Source of the DNA: Elysia crispata
Lineage: Eukaryota > Mollusca > Gastropoda > Plakobranchidae
Direction: 5' to 3'
DNA length: 64,000 bases
Assembly: GCA_033675545.1 (NCBI GenBank)
Contig: JAWDGP010006562.1
Coordinates: 1,173,535-1,237,534, forward strand
The translations under genes and the position numbers were made by a program. The notes under the pieces were generated by a model. That model worked only from the letters and a program-made list of their open reading frames with translations. It ran no database searches and was not told where the DNA came from. This document shows, piece after piece, positions 42,531 to 56,249 of this stretch (positions within the stretch are counted from its first letter, which is position 1; every line of letters starts with the position of its first letter).

Positions 42531-45500
42531 GTTCTAATGTTTTCTCGTCTTTCGTCTTATTTGTCGATCTCGAGCTATATCTAAGTTTGTCGCTTATTTT
42601 TCTATACTACTTATTTCATTATCTTCAGTCACTTGCATCTTTAGATCCTTAGATCTAGCTTCGTCTGTCTCAGCCTCTGCCGTTTTTTGACTGCTTTCTT
42701 TCTTTCTATATTCATTTCTGCTTTTCAGTGAAATGTGCATCTTTCTAAGATCCGTGAGAGACTAGTTTGTTTATGTCCTGTAAAAATATGGACTTGATCG
42801 TCCTTAGCGATTCATCTTTTTAGTCTATTCAAGCCAGCATGAAAGGGACTGTTCCCGAAGCATCTATTGTTTGTAGATTCGGATAGCTCAGTGGTTAAGT
42901 GCCCGGTCTTGTCTCGGCAAGGCGATGGCTGCCGCATCGAGGCGCAGGTTCGATATCTTTTCATTCCATCTGTTCTAATGTTTTCTCGTCTTTCGATTAT
43001 TTCTCGGTCTCGAGCTAGATCTAAGTTTGTGGCTGAGTTTTATATACTACTTATTTCATTATTTACAGTCACTAGCATCTTTTGATCCTTAGATCGAGCT
43101 TCGTCTGTCTCAGCCTCTACCGTTGTTTGACAGCTATCTTCATTTCTATGTTCATTTGTGCTTTTCAGTCAAATGTGCATCTTTCTAAGACCCGTTAGAG
43201 GCTAATTTTTTTTTTTATGTCCTGTAAAAATATGGACTTGATCGTTCTTAGCGATTCAACTTCTTAGTCCATTCAAGCCAGCATGCAAGTCACTATTCCC
43301 GAAGCATCTATTTTTTGTAGATGCGGACAGCTCAGTGGTTACATGCCACATCTTGTCTCGGGAAGGCGATGGAAGCCGTATCGAGGCGCATGTTCGATCC
43401 TTGTTCATTCCATCTGTTCTAATGTTTTCTCGTCTTTCGTCTAATTTGTTGGTCTGGAGCTAAATCTAAGTTTGTGACTGATTTTTCTATACTACTTATT
43501 TCATTGTATTCAGTCACTTGCATCTTTAGATCCTTAGATCTAGCCTCATCTGTCTCAGCCTCTACCGTTGTTTGACTGCTTTCTTTATTTCTATATTCAT
43601 TTCTGCTATTCAGTCAAATGTGCATCTACGATCCGTTAGAGGCTAGTTTGTTTATGACCTGTAAAATATGGACTTGATCGTTTCTAGCGATTCAACTTCT
43701 TAGTCTTCAAGCCAGCATAAAAGTCACTGTTCCCGAAGCATCTATTTTTTGTAGATGCGGACAGCTCAGTGGTTAAGTGCCTAGTCTTGTCTCGGCAAGG
43801 CGATGGGTGCCGTATCGAGGAGCAGGTTCGACTCCTGTTCATTCCATCTGTTCAAATGTTTTCTCGTCTTTCGTCTTTTTTGTCGGTCTCGAGCTAGATC
43901 TACGTTTGTTAGTGACTTTTCTATACTACTTATTTCATTATCTTTAGTCAGTTGCATCTTTAGATCCTTAGATCTAGCTTCATCTGTCTCAGCCTCTACC
44001 GTTGTTTTACTGCTTTCTTTATTTCTATATTCATTTCTGCTATTCAGTCAAATGTGAATCTAAGATCCGTTAAAGGCTAGTTTGTTTATGTCCTGTAAAA
44101 ATATGGACTTGATCGTTCTGAGCGATTCAACTTCTTAGTCTATTCAAGCCTGCATAAAAGTCACTGTTCCCGAATATCTATTTTTTTTTGTAGATGCGGA
44201 TAGCTCAGTGGTTAAGTGCCCGGTCTTTTCTCGGCAAGGCGATAGGTGCCGCATCGAGGCGCAGGTTCGATCCCTGTTCATTCCATCTGTTCTAATGTTT
44301 TCTCATCCTTCGTCTTATTTCTCGGTCTCGAGCTAGATCAAAATTTGTGGCTGACTTTTCTATACTAGTTATTTCATTATTTTTAGTGACTTGCATCTTT
44401 AGATCCTTAGATCTAGCTTCGTCTGTCTCAGCCTCTGCCGTTTTTTTGACTGCTTTCTTTATTTCTATATTCATTTATGCTTTTCAGTCAAATGTGCATC
44501 TGTCTAAGATCCGTGAGAGACTAGTTTCTTTATGTCCTGTAAAAATATGGACTTGATCGTCCTTAGCGATTCATCTTTTTAGTCTATTCAAGCCAGCATG
44601 AAAGGGACTGTTCCCGAAGCATCTATTGTTTGTAGATTCGGATAGCTCAGTGGTTAAGTTCCCGGTCTTGTCTCGGCAAGGCGATGGCTGCCGTATCGAG
44701 GCGCAGGATCGATATCTTTTCATTCCATCTGTTCTCATGTTTTCTCGTCTTTCGATTATTTCTCGGTCTCGAGCTAGATGTAAGTTTGTGGCTGATTTTT
44801 ATATACTACTTATTTCATTATTTACAGTCACTAGCATCTTTTGATCCTTAGATCTAGCTTCGTCTGTCTCAGCCTCTACCGTTGTTTGACAGCTATCTTT
44901 ATTTCTATGTTCAATTGTGCTTTTCAGTCAAATGTGCATCTTTCTAAGATCCGTTAGAGGCTAATTTTTTTTTTTTTTATGTCCTGTAAAAATATGGACT
45001 TTATCGTTCTTAGCGATTCAACTTCTTAGTCCATTCAAGCCAGCATGCAAGTCACTATTCCCGAAGCATCTATTTTTTGTAGATTCGGATAGCTCAGTGG
45101 TTAAGTGCCTAGTCTTGTCTCGGCAAGCCTATTGCTGCCGCATCGAGGCGCAGGTTCGATCCCTGTTCATTCCATCTGTTCTAATGTTTTCTCGTCTTTC
45201 GTCTTATTTGTCGATCTCGAGCTATATCTAAGTTTGTGGCTGACTTTTCTATACTGGTTATTTATTTATTTTCAGTCACTTGCATCTTTAGATCCTTAGA
45301 TCTAGCTTCCTCTGTCTCAGCCTCTAACGTTCTTTGACTGCTTTCTTTATTTCTATATTCATTTATGCTTTTCAGTCAAATGTGCATCTGTCTAAGATCC
45401 GTTAGAGGCTAGTTTGTTTATGTCCTGTAAAAATATGACTTGATCGTTCTTAGCGATTCAACTTCTCAGTCTATTCAAGCCAGCATAAAAGTCACTGTTC

Positions 45501-46559
45501 CCGAAGCATCTATTTTTTGTAGATGCGGACAGCTCAGTGGTTACATGCCAGATCTTCTCTTGGCAAGGCGATGGGTGCCGTATCGAGGCGCAGGTTCGAT
45601 CCCTGTTCATTCCATCTGTTCTAATGTTTTCTCGTTTTTCATTTTATTTGTCGGTCTCGAGCTACTTCAACTTTTGTGGCTGACTTTTCTATACTACTTA
45701 TTTCATTATTTTCAGTCACTTGCATCTTTAGATCCTTAGATCTAGGTTTATCTGTCTCAGCCTCTAACGTTGTTTGACTGCTTTCTTTATTTCTATATTC
45801 ATTTCTGCTATTCAGTCAAATGTGCATCTACGATCCGTTAGAGGCTAGTTTGTTTATGACCTGTAAAATATGGTCTTGATCGTTTCTAGCGATTCAACTT
45901 CTTAGTTTATTCAAGCCAGCATAAAAGTCACTGTTCCCGAAGCATCTATTTTTTGTAGATCCGGACAGCTCAGTGGTTAAGTGCCTAGTCTTGTCTCGGC
46001 AAGGCGATGGGTGCCGTATGGAGGCGCAGGTTCGATCCCTGTTAATTCCATCTGTTCTAATGTTTTCTCGTCTTTCGTCTTATTTGTCGATCTCGAGCTA
46101 TATCTAAGTTGGTGGCTGACTTTTCTATACTAGTTATTTCATTCTTTTTAGTCACTTGCATCTTTAGATCCTTAAATCTAGCTTCGTCTGTCTCAGCCTC
46201 TGCCGTTTTTTGACTGCTTTCTTTCTTTCTATATTCATTTCTGCTTTTCAGTGAAATATGCATTTTTCTAAGATCCGTGAGAGTCTAGTTTGTTTATGTC
46301 CTGTAAAAATATGGACTTGATCGTCCTTAGCGATTCATCTTTTTCGTCTATTCAAGCCAGCATGAAAGGGACTGTTCCCGAAGCATCTATTGTTTGTAGA
46401 TTCGGATAGCTCAGTGGTTAAGTTCCCGGTCTTGTCTCGGCAAGGCGATGGCTGCCGCATCGAGGCGCAGGTTCGATATCTTTTCATTCCATCTGTTCTA
46501 ATGTTTTCTCACTTTTCATTTTATTTGTCGATCTCGAGCTATATCTAAGTTTGTGGCTG

Positions 46560-48320
46560 ATTTTTCTATACTACTTATTTCATTATCTTCAGTCACTTGC
46601 ATCTTTACATCCTTAGATCTAGCTTCATCTGTCTCAGCCTCTACCGTTGTTTGACTTCTTTCTTTATTTCTATATTCATTTCTGCTATTCAGTCAAATGT
46701 GCATCTACGATCCGTTAGAGGCTAGTTTGTTTATGACCTGTAAAATATGGACTTGATCGTTTCTAGCCATTCAACTTCTTAGCCTATGCAAGCCAGCATA
46801 AAAGTCACTGTTCCCGAAGCATCTATTTTTGTAGATGCGGATAGCTCAGTGGTTAAGTGCCCGGTCTTGTCTCGGCAAGGCTATTGCTGCCGCATTGAGG
46901 CACAGGTTCCATCCCTGTTCATTCCATCTGTTCTAATGTTTTCTCGTTTTTCATTTTATTTGTCGATCTCGAGCTATATCTAAGTTTGTGGCTAACTTTT
47001 CTATACTAGTTATTTCATTATTTTTAGTCACTTGCATCTTTAGATCCTTAAATCTACCTTCGTCTGTCTCAGCCTCTGCCGTTTTTTGACTGCTTTCTTT
47101 CTTTCTGTATTCATTTCTGCTTTTCAGTGAAATGTGCATCTTTCTAAGATCCGTGAGAGACTAGTTTGTTTATGTCCTGTAAAAATATGGACTTGATCGT
47201 CCTTAGCGATTCAACTTCTTAGTCTATTCAAGCCAGCATGAAAGTCACTGTTCCGGAAGCATCTATTTTTGTAGATGCGTATAGCTCAGTGGTTAGGTGC
47301 CCGGTCTTGTCTGGGCAAGGCTATTGCTGCCGCATTGAGGCGCAAGTTCGATCCCTGTTCATTCCATCTGTTCTAATGTTTTTTCATTTTTCATTTTATT
47401 TCTCGGTCTCGAGCTACTTCTATGTTTGTGGCTGACATTTCTATACTACTTATTTCATTATCTTCAGTCACTTGCATCTTTAGATCCTTAGATCTAGCTT
47501 CATCTGTCTCAGCCTCTGCCGTTTTTTGATTGCTTTCTTTATTTCTATATTCATTTCTGCTATTCAGTCAAATGTGCATCTACGATCCGTTAGAGGCTAG
47601 TTTGTTTATGACCTGTAAAATATGGTCTTGTTCGTTTCTAGCCATTCAACTTCTTAGTCTATTCAAGCCAGCATTAAAGTCACTGTTCCCGAAGCATCTA
47701 TTTTTTGTAGATGCGGACAGCTCAGTGGTTAAATAACTAGTCTTGTCTCGGCAAGGCTACTGCTGCCGCATCGAGGCGCATGTTCGATCCCTGTTCATTC
47801 CATGTTTTCTAATATTTTCTCGTCTTTCATCTTATTTGTTGGTCTGGAGCTAAATCTAAGTTTCTGACTGATTTTTCTATACTACTTATTACATTAATTT
47901 TAGTCACTTGCATCTTTAGATCCTTAGATCTAGCTTCATCTGTCTCAACCTCTAACGTTGTTTGACTGCTTTCTTTATTTCTATATTCATTTCTTCTATT
48001 CAGTCAAATGTGCATCTACGATCCGTTAGAGGCTAGTTTGTTTATGACCTGTAAAATATGGACTTGATCGTTTCTAGCGATTCAACTTCTTAGTCTATTC
48101 AAGCCAGCATAAAAGTCACTGTTCCCGAAGCATCTATTTTTTGTAGATGCGGACAGCTCAGTGGTTAAGTGCCTAGTCTTGTCTCGGCAAGGCGATGGGT
48201 GCCGTATCGAGGCGCAGGTTCGATCCCTGTTCATTCATCTGTTCTAATGTTTTCTCGTCTTTCGTCTTTTTTGTCGGTCTCGAGCTAGATCTAAGTTTGT
48301 TAGTGACTTTTCTATGCTAC
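46560..48320 (+). repeat. Higher-order block X, copy 1 (4 units)
   Basis: Recurs at +5705 (about 52270-54030) and again 5252 further on (about 57520-59280). Matching A-box positions (46843, 47283, 47719, 48155) and rare variants such as GTATAGCTCAG and GTCTGGGCAAGG recur in register. Confidence 0.8.
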
Positions 48321-48689
48321 TTATTTCATTATATTTAGTCACTTGCATCTTTAGATCCTTAAATCTAGCTTCGTCTGTCTCAGCCTCTGCCGTTTTTTGA
48401 CTGCTTTCTTTCTTTCTATATTCATTTATGCTTTTCAGTCAAATGTGCATCTGTCTAAGATCCGTTAGAGGCTAGTTTGTTTATGTCCTGTAAAAATATG
48501 ACTTGATCGTTCTTAGCGATTCAACTTCTCAGTCTATTCAAGCCAGCATAAAAGTTACTGTTCCCGAAGCATCTATTTTTTGTAGATGCGGACAGCTCAG
48601 TGGTTAAGTGCCCGGTCTTGTCTCGGCAAGGCGATGGGTGCCGTATCGAGGCGCAGGTTCGATCCCTGTTCATTCCATCTGTTCTAATG

Positions 48690-50340
48690 TTTTCTCGTCT
48701 TTCGATTATTTCTCGGTCTCGAGCTAGATCTAAGTTTGTTAGTGACTTTTCTATGCTACTTATTTCATTATATTTAGTCACTTTCATCTTTAGATCCTTA
48801 GATCTAGCTTCATCTGTCTCAGCCTCTAACGTTGTTTGACTGCTCTCTTTATTTCTATATTCCTTTCTGCTATTTAGTCAAATGTGCATCTACGATCCGT
48901 TAGAGGCTTGTTTGTTTATGACCTGTAAAATATGGACTTGATCGTTTCTAGCGATTCAACTTCTTAGTCTATGCAAGCCAGCATGAAAGTCACTGTTCCC
49001 CAAGCATCTATTTTTGTAGATGCGGATAGCTCAGTGGTTAAGTGCCCGGTCTTGTCTCGGCAAGGCTATTGCTGCCGCATTGTGGCACAGGTTCCATCCC
49101 TGTTCATTCCATCTGTTCTAATGTTTTCTCGTTTTTCATTTTATTTGTCGATCTCGAGCTATATCTAAGTTTGTGGCTGACTTTTCTATACTACTTATTT
49201 CATTATTTTTAGTCACTTGCATCTTTAGATCCTTAAATCTACCTTCGTCTGTCTCAGCCTCTGCCGTTTTTTGACTGCTTTCTTTCTTTCTGTATTCATT
49301 TCTGCTTTTCAGTGAAATGTGCATCTTTCTAAGATCCGTGAGAGACTAGTTTGTTTATGTCCTGTAAAATATGGACTTGATCGTCCTTAGCGATTCATTT
49401 TTTTAGTCTATTCAAGCCAGCATTAAAGTCACTGTTCCCGAAGCATCTATTTTTTGTAGATGCGGACAGCTCAGTGGTTCAGTGCCTAGTCTTGTCTCGG
49501 CAAGGCGATGGGTGCCGTATCGAGGCGCAGGTTCGATCCCTGTTCATTCCATCTGTTTTAATGTTTTCTCGTCTTTCGTCTTTTTTGTCGGTCTCGAGCT
49601 ATATCTAAGTTTGTGGCTGACTTTTCTATACTAGTTATTTCATTATTTTTAGTCACTTGCATCTTTAGATCCTTAAATCTAGCTTCGTCTGTCTCAGCCT
49701 CTGCCGTTGTTTGACAGCTATCTTTATTTCTATGTTCATTTCTGCTTTTCACTCAAATGTGCATCTTTCTAAGATCCGTTAGAGGCTAATTTTTTTTTTT
49801 ATGTCCCGTAAAAATATGGACTTGATCGTTCTTAGCGATTCAACTTCTTAGTCCATTCAAGCCAGCATGCAAGTCACTATTCCCGAAGCATCTATTTTTT
49901 GTAGATTCGGATAGCTCAGTGGTTAAGTGCCTAGTCTTATCTCGGCAAGGCTATTGCTGCCGCATTGAGGCACAGGTTCGATCCCTGTTCATTCCATCTG
50001 TTCTAATGTTTTCTCGTGTTTCGTCTTATTTGTCGATCTCGAGCTATATCTAAGTTTGTGGCTGACTTTTCTATACTAGTATTTCATTATTTTCAGTCAC
50101 TTGCATCTTTAGATCCCTAAATCTACCTTCGTCTGTCTCAACCTCTGCCGTTTTTTGACTGCTTTCTTTCTTTCTATATTCATTTCTGCTTTTCAGTGAA
50201 ATGTGCATCTTTCTAAGATCCGTGAGAGACTAGTTTGTTTATGTCCTGTAAAAATATGGACTTGATCGTCCTTAGCGATTCAACTTCTTAGTCTATTCAA
50301 GCCAGCATGAAAGTCACTGTTCCCCAAGCATCTATTTTTT
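48690..50340 (+). repeat. Higher-order block Z, copy 1 (about 4 units)
   Basis: Repeats at +1760 (about 50450-52100). A-boxes 49028, 49468, 49913 and 50353 correspond to 50787, 51228, 51673 and 52113, and rare variants (GCATTGTGGCACAGG, ATGTCCCGTAAAA) are shared. Confidence 0.8.
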
Positions 50341-50999
50341 GTAGATGCGGACAGCTCAGTGGTTCAGTGCCTAGTCTTGTCTCGGCAAGGCGATGGGTGC
50401 CGTATCGAGGCGCAGGTTCGATCCCTGTTCATTCCATCTGTTCTAATGTTTTCTCGTGTTTCGATTATTTCTCGGTCTCGAGCTAGATCTAAGTTTGTTA
50501 GTGACTTTTCTATGCTACTTATTTCATTATATTTAGTCACTTTCATCTTTAGATCCTTAGATCTAGCTTCATCTGTCTCAGCCTCTAACGTTGTTTGACT
50601 GCTCTCTTTATTTCTATATTCCTTTCTGCTATTTAGTCAAATGTGCATCTACGATCCGTTAGAGGCTTGTTTGTTTATGACCTGTAAAATATGGACTTGA
50701 TCGTTTCTAGCGATTCAACTTCTTAGTCTATGCAAGCCAGCATGAAAGTCACTGTTCCCCAAGCATCTATTTTTGTAGATGCGGATAGCTCAGTGGTTAA
50801 GTGCCCGGTCTTGTCTCGGCAAGGCTATTGCTGCCGCATTGTGGCACAGGTTCCATCCCTGTTCATTCCATCTGTTCTAATGTTTTCTCGTTTTTCATTT
50901 TATTTGTCGATCTCGAGCTATATCTAAGTTTGTGGCTGACTTTTCTATACTACTTATTTCATTATTTTTAGTCACTTGCATCTTTAGATCCTTAAATCT

Positions 51000-53900
51000 A
51001 CCTTCGTCTGTCTCAGCCTCTGCCGTTTTTTGACTGCTTTCTTTCTTTCTGTATTCATTTCTGCTTTTCAGTGAAATGTGCATCTTTCTAAGATCCGTGA
51101 GAGACTAGTTTGTTTATGTCCTGTAAAAATATGGACTTGATCGTCCTTAGCGATTCATCTTTTTAGTCTATTCAAGCCAGCATTAAAGTCACTGTTCCCG
51201 AAGCATCTATTTTTTGTAGATGCGGACAGCTCAGTGGTTCAGTGCCTAGTCTTGTCTCGGCAAGGCGATGGGTGCCGTATCGAGGCGCAGGTTCGATCCC
51301 TGTTCATTCCATCTGTTTTAATGTTTTCTCGTCTTTCGTCTTTTTTGTCGGTCTCGAGCTATATCTAAGTTTGTGGCTGACTTTTCTATACTAGTTATTT
51401 CATTATTTTTAGTCACTTGCATCTTTAGATCCTTAAATCTAGCTTCGTCTGTCTCAGCCTCTGCCGTTGTTTGACAGCTATCTTTATTTCTATGTTCATT
51501 TCTGCTTTTCACTCAAATGTGCATCTTTCTAAGATCCGTTAGAGGCTAATTTTTTTTTTTATGTCCCGTAAAAATATGGACTTGATCGTTCTTAGCGATT
51601 CAACTTCTTAGTCCATTCAAGCCAGCATGCAAGTCACTATTCCCGAAGCATCTATTTTTTGTAGATTCGGATAGCTCAGTGGTTAAGTGCCTAGTCTTGT
51701 CTCGGCAAGGCTATTGCTGCCGCATTGAGGCACAGGTTCGATCCCTGTTCATTCCATCTGTTCTAATGTTTTCTCGTGTTTCGTCTTATTTGTCGATCTC
51801 GAGCTATATCTAAGTTTGTGGCTGACTTTTCTATACTAGTATTTCATTATTTTCAGTCACTTGCATCTTTAGATCCCTAAATCTACCTTCGTCTGTCTCA
51901 ACCTCTGCCGTTTTTTGACTGCTTTCTTTCTTTCTATATTCATTTCTGCTTTTCAGTGAAATGTGCATCTTTCTAAGATCCGTGAGAGACTAGTTTGTTT
52001 ATGTCCTGTAAAAATATGGACTTGATCGTCCTTAGCGATTCAACTTCTTAGTCTATTCAAGCCAGCATGAAAGTCACTGTTCCCCAAGCATCTATTTTTT
52101 GTAGATCCGGACAGCTCAGTGGTTAAGTGCCTAGTCTTGTCTCGGCAAGGCGATGGGTGCGGTATCGAGGCGCAGGTTCGATCCCTGTTCATTCCATCTG
52201 TTCTAATGTTTTCTCGTCTTTCGTCTTATTTGTCGATCTCGAGCTATATCTAAGTTTGTGGCTGATTTTTCTATACTACTTATTTCATTATCTTCAGTCA
52301 CTTGCATCTTTACATCCTTAGATCTAGCTTCATCTGTCTCAGCCTCTACCGTTGTTTGACTTCTTTCTTTATTTCTATATTCATTTCTGCTATTCAGTCA
52401 AATGTGCATCTACGATCCGTTAGAGGCTAGTTTGTTTATGACCTGTAAAATATGGACTTGATCGTTTCTAGCCATTCAACTTCTTAGTCTATGCAAGCCA
52501 GCATAAAAGTCACTGTTCCCGAAGCATCTATTTTTGTAGATGCGGATAGCTCAGTGGTTAAGTGCCCGGTCTTGTCTCGGCAAGGCTATTGCTGCCGCAT
52601 TGAGGCACAGGTTCCATCCCTGTTCATTCCATCTGTTCTAATGTTTTCTCGTTTTTCATTTTATTTGTCGATCTCGAGCTATATCTAAGTTTGTGGCTAA
52701 CTTTTCTATACTACTTATTTCATTATTTTTAGTCACTTGCATCTTTAGATCCTTAAATCTACCTTCGTCTGTCTCAGCCTCTGCCGTTTTTTGACTGCTT
52801 TCTTTCTTTCTGTATTCATTTCTGCTTTTCAGTGAAATGTGCATCTTTCTAAGATCCGTGAGAGACTAGTTTGTTTATGTCCTGTAAAAATATGGACTTG
52901 ATCGTCCTTAGCGATTCAACTTCTTACTCTATTCAAGCCAGCATGAAAGTCACTGTTCCGGAAGCATCTATTTTTGTAGATGCGTATAGCTCAGTGGTTA
53001 GGTGCCCGGTCTTGTCTGGGCAAGGCTATTGCTGCCGCATTGAGGCGCAAGTTCGATCCCTGTTCATTCCATCTGTTCTAATGTTTTCTCGTTTTTCATT
53101 TTATTTCTCGGTCTCGAGCTACTTCTATGTTTGTGGCTGACATTTCTATACTACTTATTTCATTATCTTCAGTCACTTGCATCTTTAGATCCTTAGATCT
53201 AGCTTCATCTGTCTCAGCCTCTGCCGTTTTTTGATTGCTTTCTTTATTTCTATATTCATTTCTGCTATTCAGTCAAATGTGCATCTACGATCCGTTAGAG
53301 GCTAGTTTGTTTATGACCTGTAAAATATGGTCTTGATCGTTTCTAGCCATTCAACTTCTTAGTCTATTCAAGCCAGCATTAAAGTCACTGTTCCCGAAGC
53401 ATCTATTTTTTGTAGATGCGGACAGCTCAGTGGTTAAATGCCTAGTCTTGTCTCGGCAAGGCTACTGCGGCCGCATCGAGGCGCATGTTCGATCCCTGTT
53501 CATTCCATCTTTTCTAATATTTTCTCGTCTTTCATCTTATTTGTTGATCTGGAGCTAAATCTAAGTTTCTGACTGATTTTTCTATACTACTTATTACATT
53601 AATTTTAGTCACTTGCATCTTTAGATCCTTAGATCTAGCTTCATCTGTCTCAACCTCTAACGTTGTTTGACTGCTTTCTTTATTTCTATATTCATTTCTT
53701 CTATTCAGTCAAATGTGCATCTACGATCCGTTAGAGGCTAGTTTGTTTATGACCTGTAAAATATGGACTTGATCGTTTCTAGCGATTCAACTTCTTAGTC
53801 TGTTCAAGCCAGCATAAAAGTCACTGTTCCCGAAGCATCTATTTTTTGTAGATGCGGACAGCTCAGTGGTTAAGTGCCTAGTCTTGTCTCGGCAAGGCGA

Positions 53901-54640
53901 TGGGTGCCGTATCGAGGCGCAGGTTCGATCCCTGTTCATTCATCTGTTCTAATGTTTTCTCGTCTTTCGTCTTTTTTGTCGGTCTCGAGCTAGATCTAAG
54001 TTTGTTAGTGACTTTTCTATGCTACTTATTTCATTATATTTAGTCACTTGCATCTTTAGATCCTTAGATCTAGCTTCATCTGTCTCAGCCTCTAACGTTG
54101 TTTGACTGCTCTCTTTATTTCTATATTCCTTTCTGCTATTTAGTCAAATGTGCATCTACGATTCGTTAGAGGCTTGTTTGTTTATGACCTGTAAAATATG
54201 GACTTGATCGTTTCTAACGATTCAACTTCTTAGTCTATGCAAGCCAGCATGAAAGTCACTGTTCCCGAAGCATCTATTTTTGTAGATGCGGATAGCTCAG
54301 TGGTTAAGTGCCCGGTCTTGTCTCGGCAAGGCTATTGCTGCCGCATTGAGGCACAGGTTCCATCCCTGTTCATTCCATCTGTTCTAATGTTTTCTCGTTT
54401 TTCATTTTATTTGTCGATCTCGAGCTATATCTAAGTTTGTGGCTGACTTTTCTATACTACTTATTTCATTATTTTTAGTCACTTGCATCTTTAGATCCTT
54501 AAATCTACCTTCGTCTGTCTCAGCCTCTGCCGTTTTTTGACTGCTTTCTTTCTTTCTATATTCATTTCTGCTTTTCAGTGAAATGTGCATCTTTCTAAGA
54601 TCCGTGAGAGACTAGTTTGTTTATGTCCTGTAAAAATATG
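51000..54640 (+). repeat. Higher-order block W, copy 1 (about 8 units)
   Basis: Near-identical to about 56250-59890 at an offset of 5251-5252. It contains block X copy 2. The units at either end of the match differ again, which marks the duplication limits. Confidence 0.85.
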
Positions 54641-56249
54641 GACTTGATCGTCCTTAGCGATTCATCTTTTTAGTCTATTCAAGCCAGCATTAAAGTCACT
54701 GTTCCCGAAGCATCTATTTTTTGTAGATGCGGACAGCTCAGTGGTTAAATGCCTAGTCTTGTCTCGGCAAGGCTATTGCTGCCGCATCGAGGCGCAAGTT
54801 CGATCCCTGTTCATTCCATCTGTTCAAATGTTTTCGCGTCTTTCGTCTTATTTGTCGATCTCGAGCTAGATCTAAGTTTGTGGCTGACTTTTCTATACTA
54901 CTTATTTCATTATTTTTAGTCACTTGCATCTTTAGATCCTTAAATCTAGCTTCGTCTGTCTCAGCCTCTGCCGTTTTTTGACTGCTTTCTTTCTTTCTAT
55001 ATTCATTTATGCTTTTCAGTCAAATGTGCATCTGTCTAAGATCCGTTAGAGGCTAGTTTGTTTATGTCCTGTAAAAATATGACTTGATCGTTCTTAGCGA
55101 TTCAACTTCTCAGTCTATTCAAGCCAGCATAAAAGTTACTGTTCCCGAAGCATCTATTTTTTGTAGATGCGGACAGCTCAGTGGTTAAGTGCCCGGTCTT
55201 GTCTCGGCAAGGCGATGGGTGCCGTATCGAGGCGCAGGTTCGATCCCTGTTCATTCCATCTGTTCTAATGTTTTCTCGTCTTTCGATTATTTCTCGGTCT
55301 CGAGCTAGATCTAAGTTTGTTAGTGACTTTTCTATGCTACTTATTTCATTATTTTTAGTCACTTGCATCTTTAGATCCTTAGATCTAGCTTCATCTGTCT
55401 CAGCCTCTAACGTTGTTTGACTGCTCTCTTTATTTCTATATTCCTTTCTGCTATTTAGTCAAATGTGCATCTACGATCCGTTAGAGGCTTGTTTGTTTAT
55501 GACCTGGAAAATATGGACTTGATCGTTTCTAGCGATTCAACTTCTTAGTCTATGCAAGCCAGCATGAAAGTCACTGTTCCCCAAGCATCTATTTTTGTAG
55601 ATGCGGATAGCTCAGTGGTTAAGTGCCCGGTCTTGTCTCGGCAAGGCTATTGCTGCCGCATTGTGGCACAGGTTCCATCCCTGTTCATTCCATCTGTTCT
55701 AATGTTTTCTCGTTTTTCATTTTATTTGTCGATCTCGAGCTAGATCTAAGTTTGTTAGTGACTTTTCTATGCTACTTATTTCATTATATTTAGTCACTTT
55801 CATCTTTAGATCCTTAAATCTACCTTCGTCTGTCTCAGCCTCTAACGTTGTTTGACTGCTCTCTTTATTTCTATATTCCTTTCTGCTATTTAGTCAAATG
55901 TGCATCTACGATCCGTTAGAGGCTAGTTTGTTTATGACCTGTAAAATATGGACTTGATCGTTTCTAGCGATTCAACTTCTTAGTCTATTCAAGCCAGCAT
56001 GAAAGTCACTGTTCCCGAAGCATCTATTTTTTGTAGATGCGGACAGCTCAGTGGTTAAGTGCCTAGTCTTGTCTCGGCAAGGCGATGGGTGCCGTATCGA
56101 GGCTTCGATCCCTGTTCATTCATCTGTTCTAATGTTTTCTCGTCTTTCGTCTTTTTTGTCGGTCTCGAGCTAGATCTAAGTTTGTGGCTGACTTTTCTAT
56201 ACTAGTTATTTCATTATTTTTAGTCACTTGCATCTTTAGATCCTTAACT